Positions 41,400 through 50,163 of a DNA stretch of 50,163 nt are shown here, piece by piece. Position numbers and translations under genes: made by a program. Origin of the DNA: Halolactibacillus halophilus (GTDB lineage Bacteria > Bacillota > Bacilli > Bacillales > Amphibacillaceae); the NCBI RefSeq assembly GCF_900115605.1, contig NZ_FOXC01000019.1, forward strand, positions 1-50,163, written 5' to 3'. The notes under the pieces are model-generated. The model searched no databases, had not been told where the DNA came from, and saw only the letters and a list, made by a program, of their open reading frames with translations. The stretch's first letter is position 1. Every line of letters begins with the position of its first letter.

Positions 41400-41426
41400 A
41401 AAGATCGTGCTAACGGTCTTTTTTCT
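41400..41426 (+). terminator. Terminator after the two-component genes
   Basis: AAAGATCG (41400-41407) pairs with CGGTCTTT (41414-41421, one G-U), followed by T's. Confidence 0.7.
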
Positions 41427-41433
41427 TTGGCGT

Positions 41434-41469
41434 TATACTAAGGATGTAGCGAAAAAGAAAACGCTTACA
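41434..41469 (+). promoter_or_regulatory. -10 element and cre site of the galactoside operon
   Basis: TATACT at 41434-41439 is a likely -10 without a clear -35, as expected for a promoter needing the AraC-type activator. AGAAAACGCTTACA (41456-41469) matches 13 of 14 cre positions and lies in the early transcribed region, where CcpA would block elongation. Confidence 0.65.
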
Positions 41470-41492
41470 CAAATTATGAGGAGGGTTTACTT

Positions 41493-42803
41493 ATGAAAAA
41501 GTTTTTAGCTTTACTACTTATTTTAATGCTTGGCGTTCTTGCGGCGTGTGGTGGGGATGACACATCAAGTGATGACACAGGTGATACTGAATCAGATTCA
41601 GGAGAAACATCAGACGGTGTTCAATCGGTTACTGCTTGGGCATGGGATCCAAACTTTAATATCCGCGCACTTGAACTTGCGAATCAAGCGTATGATGGTG
41701 ACAGTGAGATGTATGTTGAAATTATTGAAAACGCACAAGATGATATTATCCAGCGCCTAAATACTGGGTTATCATCAGGAACAACACAAGGTATGCCAAA
41801 CATTGTGTTAATTGAAGATTATCGCGCCCAAAGTTTCTTACAGTCGTATCCGGATGCGTTTTATCCAATCACAGATTATATCAATTCAGATGATTTCGTT
41901 CAATATAAAATTGAAGCAACAAGCTTCGATGGTGACATTTACGGCTTACCGTTTGATACAGGTGTAAGCGGTTTATATGTTAGAACAGATTACTTAGAAG
42001 AAGCCGGTTATACGTTAGAAGATGTGACAAATATTACTTGGAAAGAATATATTGAGATCGGTAAAGCTGTAAAAGAAGCAACTGGAAAAGACATGATCAC
42101 CCTTGACCCGAATGACTTTGGTCTAGGCCGAATGATGTTACAATCGGCTGGCGAATGGTATTTTGAAGAAGATGGTAATACACCAGACTTAGCGGACAAT
42201 CCAGCCCTTGAAGAAACCTTTGTCTTATACAAAGAGATGATGGATGCGGATATCGTGAAGTTAAACTCTGACTGGAGTCAATTTGTTAGTGCCTTCAACA
42301 GTGGTGATGTCGCAACAGTACCAACAGGTAACTGGATTACACCAAGTGTTAAAGCAGAAGCAAGTCAATCAGGTAACTGGGCTGTTGCACCACTTCCACG
42401 CTTAGAAATTGAAGGTGCTACGAATACATCAAACCTTGGTGGTAGCTCATGGTATGTATTAAACCAAGACGGTAAAGAACTTGCGGCTGAATTTTTAGCG
42501 AATACGTTCGGTTCAAATGAACAATTCTATACAGATTTAGTGACTGAAATCGGTGCCCTTGGTACGTACATTCCAGGTACAAAAGGTGAAGCTTTTGAAC
42601 AAGAAGATCCATTCTTCGGTGGACAGGCGATTATCCAAGACTTTGCGACTTGGTCAGAACAAATCCCACCGGTCAACTACGGTATGCATACGTATGCTGT
42701 TGATGATATCTTAATAGTTGAAATGCAAAACTACTTGAATGGTTCCGATGTTAATGACGCATTAAATAACGCACAATCTCAAGCTGAAACACAATTACGT
42801 TAA
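41493..42803 (+). CDS. Sugar ABC transporter substrate-binding lipoprotein
   Basis: The 436-residue family 1 extracellular solute-binding protein has a type II signal peptide with lipobox LAAC (C19), an acidic Asp/Ser-rich linker (about 22-42) and a two-lobed binding fold. It captures an oligosaccharide outside the membrane for the two permeases downstream. The enzymes of this operon point to an alpha- and/or beta-galactoside. GAGGAGGG ribosome binding site. Confidence 0.92.
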   Translation: MKKFLALLLILMLGVLAACGGDDTSSDDTGDTESDSGETSDGVQSVTAWAWDPNFNIRALELANQAYDGDSEMYVEIIENAQDDIIQRLNTGLSSGTTQGMPNIVLIEDYRAQSFLQSYPDAFYPITDYINSDDFVQYKIEATSFDGDIYGLPFDTGVSGLYVRTDYLEEAGYTLEDVTNITWKEYIEIGKAVKEATGKDMITLDPNDFGLGRMMLQSAGEWYFEEDGNTPDLADNPALEETFVLYKEMMDADIVKLNSDWSQFVSAFNSGDVATVPTGNWITPSVKAEASQSGNWAVAPLPRLEIEGATNTSNLGGSSWYVLNQDGKELAAEFLANTFGSNEQFYTDLVTEIGALGTYIPGTKGEAFEQEDPFFGGQAIIQDFATWSEQIPPVNYGMHTYAVDDILIVEMQNYLNGSDVNDALNNAQSQAETQLR

Positions 42804-42838
42804 GACATAAATGATTAAGTCTTAAATAAGAATGCTCG

Positions 42839-42878
42839 AAAGCCGCAGGGAAAAGAGATAAATAATCCTTGTGGCTTT
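42839..42878 (+). repeat. Intercistronic hairpin between binding protein and permease genes
   Basis: A 12-bp stem (42839-42850 with 42867-42878, two G-U pairs) ending in TTTTGTTT. It is a likely partial terminator giving more binding protein than permease, as known for other ABC sugar operons. Confidence 0.7.
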
Positions 42879-42903
42879 TGTTTAAAAAAGGAGTTAGATA
42901 ACG

Positions 42904-43776
42904 ATGAAGCAGCTCACAAATAAAAATAGTATCGGTTGGTTATTTGTTCTTATATCTGTCGTAGCTATAACCTTATTTTATTTTTACCCAATGTTCGATG
43001 CCTTACTATTATCATTCCAATCGGGAATGGGCGCCAATTTAGAATATGTTGGATTTGATAACTGGAGCCGGTTACTGAATGACCCAACCTTAAAACAAGC
43101 GCTGATTAATACGATGACGTATTTAATGATTCAAGTGCCACTGATGATTGTCCTCGCTTTATTTTTCTCAGTCATCTTGAATGACCCAAATTTAAAATTC
43201 CGTGGTTTCTTTAGAACCGCCATCTTTTTACCAGCAGTAACTTCACTTGTTGCCTACTCAGTTATTTTTAAATATATGTTTAGTGTTGACGGGATTGTCA
43301 ATCAATTATTAATTAACTTAAACCTTATTAGTGAACCGATTGCCTTTATTTCAGATCCAGTTTGGGCAAAAGTTGTTATTATCCTTGCGATTACGTGGCG
43401 ATGGACAGGCTATAATATGATTTTTTATCTATCCGCCCTTCAAAATATTGATCGATCGATTTATGAAGCAGCCCGGATTGATGGGGCTAACAGCTTTCAA
43501 CAATTTATTCAGATCACGATTCCAATGCTTAAACCTATTATTCTCTTTACCACGATCACGTCAACGATTGGGACACTTCAACTATTTGATGAAGTTGTCA
43601 ATATTACCAGTGGTGGCCCGGGGATTCAAACGATTTCAATTTCGCAATATATTTATGACTTATCGTTTAAGTACACACCAAATTTCGGCTATGCTGCGAC
43701 GGTGTCATACGTGATTGTGATTCTCGTTGTCATTCTTTCTATAATTCAATTTAAAGTGGCAGGTGAAAAAGAATGA
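42904..43776 (+). CDS. ABC sugar transporter permease (MalF/UgpA type)
   Basis: The 290-residue permease has six hydrophobic segments and the ATPase-coupling EAA loop YEAARIDGANSFQQFIQITIP at about residues 187-207 (shown in part: E-A-A...D-G-A...I-P). It forms the channel with the next gene product. AAGGAG precedes the ATG. The ATGA overlap with the second permease shows tight coupling. Confidence 0.92.
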   Translation: MKQLTNKNSIGWLFVLISVVAITLFYFYPMFDALLLSFQSGMGANLEYVGFDNWSRLLNDPTLKQALINTMTYLMIQVPLMIVLALFFSVILNDPNLKFRGFFRTAIFLPAVTSLVAYSVIFKYMFSVDGIVNQLLINLNLISEPIAFISDPVWAKVVIILAITWRWTGYNMIFYLSALQNIDRSIYEAARIDGANSFQQFIQITIPMLKPIILFTTITSTIGTLQLFDEVVNITSGGPGIQTISISQYIYDLSFKYTPNFGYAATVSYVIVILVVILSIIQFKVAGEKE

Positions 43777-44600
43777 AAAAACTGAAAAAAACACTTATCT
43801 ATCTTTTCTTATCCATCGCAACGATTATCTCAATCTATCCATTCTTTTGGATGATTGTGAGTATGACAAATAAATCGGTCGATGTCACCCAGGGGCGACA
43901 ACTACCAGGCACATATTTATTTGAGAATTTACGTCAATTATTTGACCAAGTTGATATAGTAACCGCCCTGACTAATAGTGCGATTATTGCTGTTCTATCA
44001 ACATTCTTTACCCTGTTTATTGCCTCACTCGCCGGTTATGGCTTTCAAATGTACCGCAGTAAAGGAAAAGATATTGTCTTTAACATCTTACTGTTATCGA
44101 TGATGATTCCTTTCGCATCCATTATGATTCCACTTTACCGGTTATTCGGCCGGATCTCACAGACGGCACCGATCATAGGGATCGATACATTAGCAGCAGC
44201 ATTCTTACCGACTGTTACGACAGCGTTCTTTATCTTCTTCTTTAGACAAAACACGAAGATGTTTCCAAAAGATTTAATTGAAGCGGGTCGGATTGATGGT
44301 CTCAGTGAAATTGGGATTTTCTTTAGAATTTTTGTCCCAACGATGAAAACAACATACGCAGCGGCTGCGATTATTGCCTTTATGAATAGCTGGAATAACT
44401 TCCTCTGGCCACTCGTTGTCTTGCAGTCACCAAGTAATCAAACAATCCCGTTATTGATTTCAAACTTAGGTTCAAGTTATGCGCCTGATTACGGGATGAT
44501 TATGTCAGCGATTACGATTGCGACGTTACCGACAGCGCTTGTGTTCTTCTTTATGCAGAAACACTTTGTTGCGGGTATGATGGGATCTGTTAAAGGGTAA
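43773..44600 (+). CDS. ABC sugar transporter permease (MalG/UgpE type)
   Basis: The 275-residue second permease has six hydrophobic segments and the EAA loop LIEAGRIDGLSEIGIFFRI around residues 168-186. No ATPase gene is encoded in the window, so the pair probably uses a shared MsmK/MsmX-type ATPase encoded elsewhere. Confidence 0.92.
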   Translation: MKKLKKTLIYLFLSIATIISIYPFFWMIVSMTNKSVDVTQGRQLPGTYLFENLRQLFDQVDIVTALTNSAIIAVLSTFFTLFIASLAGYGFQMYRSKGKDIVFNILLLSMMIPFASIMIPLYRLFGRISQTAPIIGIDTLAAAFLPTVTTAFFIFFFRQNTKMFPKDLIEAGRIDGLSEIGIFFRIFVPTMKTTYAAAAIIAFMNSWNNFLWPLVVLQSPSNQTIPLLISNLGSSYAPDYGMIMSAITIATLPTALVFFFMQKHFVAGMMGSVKG

Positions 44601-44682
44601 GTAGCATCAACTAAAAAAAGGAATAAATGAAACGATACTTTACACTTTTAGATAAATAATTAGAGCTAAGGGAGGAAATTTG

Positions 44683-50012
<5,330 letters not shown>

Positions 50013-50035
50013 GTTAAGGCAAATAAAATGAAAGG

Positions 50036-50066
50036 AAAAAAGACACGCATTTTGGGTGTCTTTTTT
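50036..50066 (+). terminator. Rho-independent terminator of the galactoside operon
   Basis: AAAAAAGACAC (50036-50046) pairs with GTGTCTTTTTT (50056-50066). The remaining 97 nt to the window end show no gene. Confidence 0.9.
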
Positions 50067-50163
50067 CATAGTATAGGAAAGTATAAAATTTTCGTTGATA
50101 TACCAAGGGTTGGAACGTTATGAAGAGTTGAAATTTATTGAGGAAAAGGGTTAAGATAATAGT

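Overview
The window reads as a chromosomal segment of a low-GC Gram-positive bacterium (Firmicutes, Bacilli). The evidence is strong GGAGG-type ribosome binding sites, sigma-A promoters, CcpA-type cre sites, many PTS genes, a YesMN-type two-component pair, a TPP-riboswitch-controlled ThiT gene, a ComK-like protein and a DhaQ/DhaS-controlled dihydroxyacetone kinase operon. ComK favours Bacillales or a near relative. The density of sugar-uptake operons suggests a fermentative carbohydrate specialist. The genus assignment is not proven. No tRNA, rRNA, CRISPR array, insertion sequence or prophage was seen.

Layout. 1-2740: a DeoR-type repressor divergent from an RpiB/LacAB-like protein and a GlpX-type bisphosphatase, with a cluster of ACGAAA repeats between them. 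2800-4050: a MarR regulator with a nitroreductase. 4400-12180: an RpiR regulator, a GH38 (MngB-like) alpha-mannosidase, a PTS EIICB, a GH4 6-phospho-alpha-glucosidase and a glycerate kinase. Together these look like a route for taking up and phosphorylating mannosyl- and/or glucosylglycerate and splitting them into hexose-6-phosphate and glycerate. 12220-13140: promoter, TPP riboswitch and thiT. 13140-16490: an LCP-family protein, an AraC regulator, a one-TM unknown protein and a lipoprotein.

16730-19162 encodes the most unusual protein: an SF1 (UvrD-like) helicase, then a PD-(D/E)XK nuclease-like domain, then a complete LexA-type S24 self-cleaving domain with its Ala-Gly cleavage site and Ser/Lys dyad. 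It may be a DNA-damage- or phage-responsive effector. It is followed by a chemoreceptor and a DsrE-like protein.

21790-28180 is a PTS operon: a PRD activator, galactitol-family EIIA/EIIC/EIIB, a class II aldolase, an archaeal-type triosephosphate-isomerase paralog and a YjbQ protein. Its substrate is unknown. 28211-31750 holds a comK-like gene without a normal start codon, gltS, a decayed ORF and a formate/nitrite transporter. 32010-37860 holds an alpha/beta hydrolase, dhaQ and dhaS on the minus strand, divergent from gldA-dhaK-dhaL-dhaM: glycerol to dihydroxyacetone to DHAP. 38029-50066 is a galactoside locus: a YesN/YesM pair, an ABC importer without its ATPase, a GH36 alpha-galactosidase and a GH2 beta-galactosidase.

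A recurring feature is strong hairpins between genes of the same operon (9526, 10920, 35812, 42839), suggesting attenuation or mRNA processing to set unequal expression.
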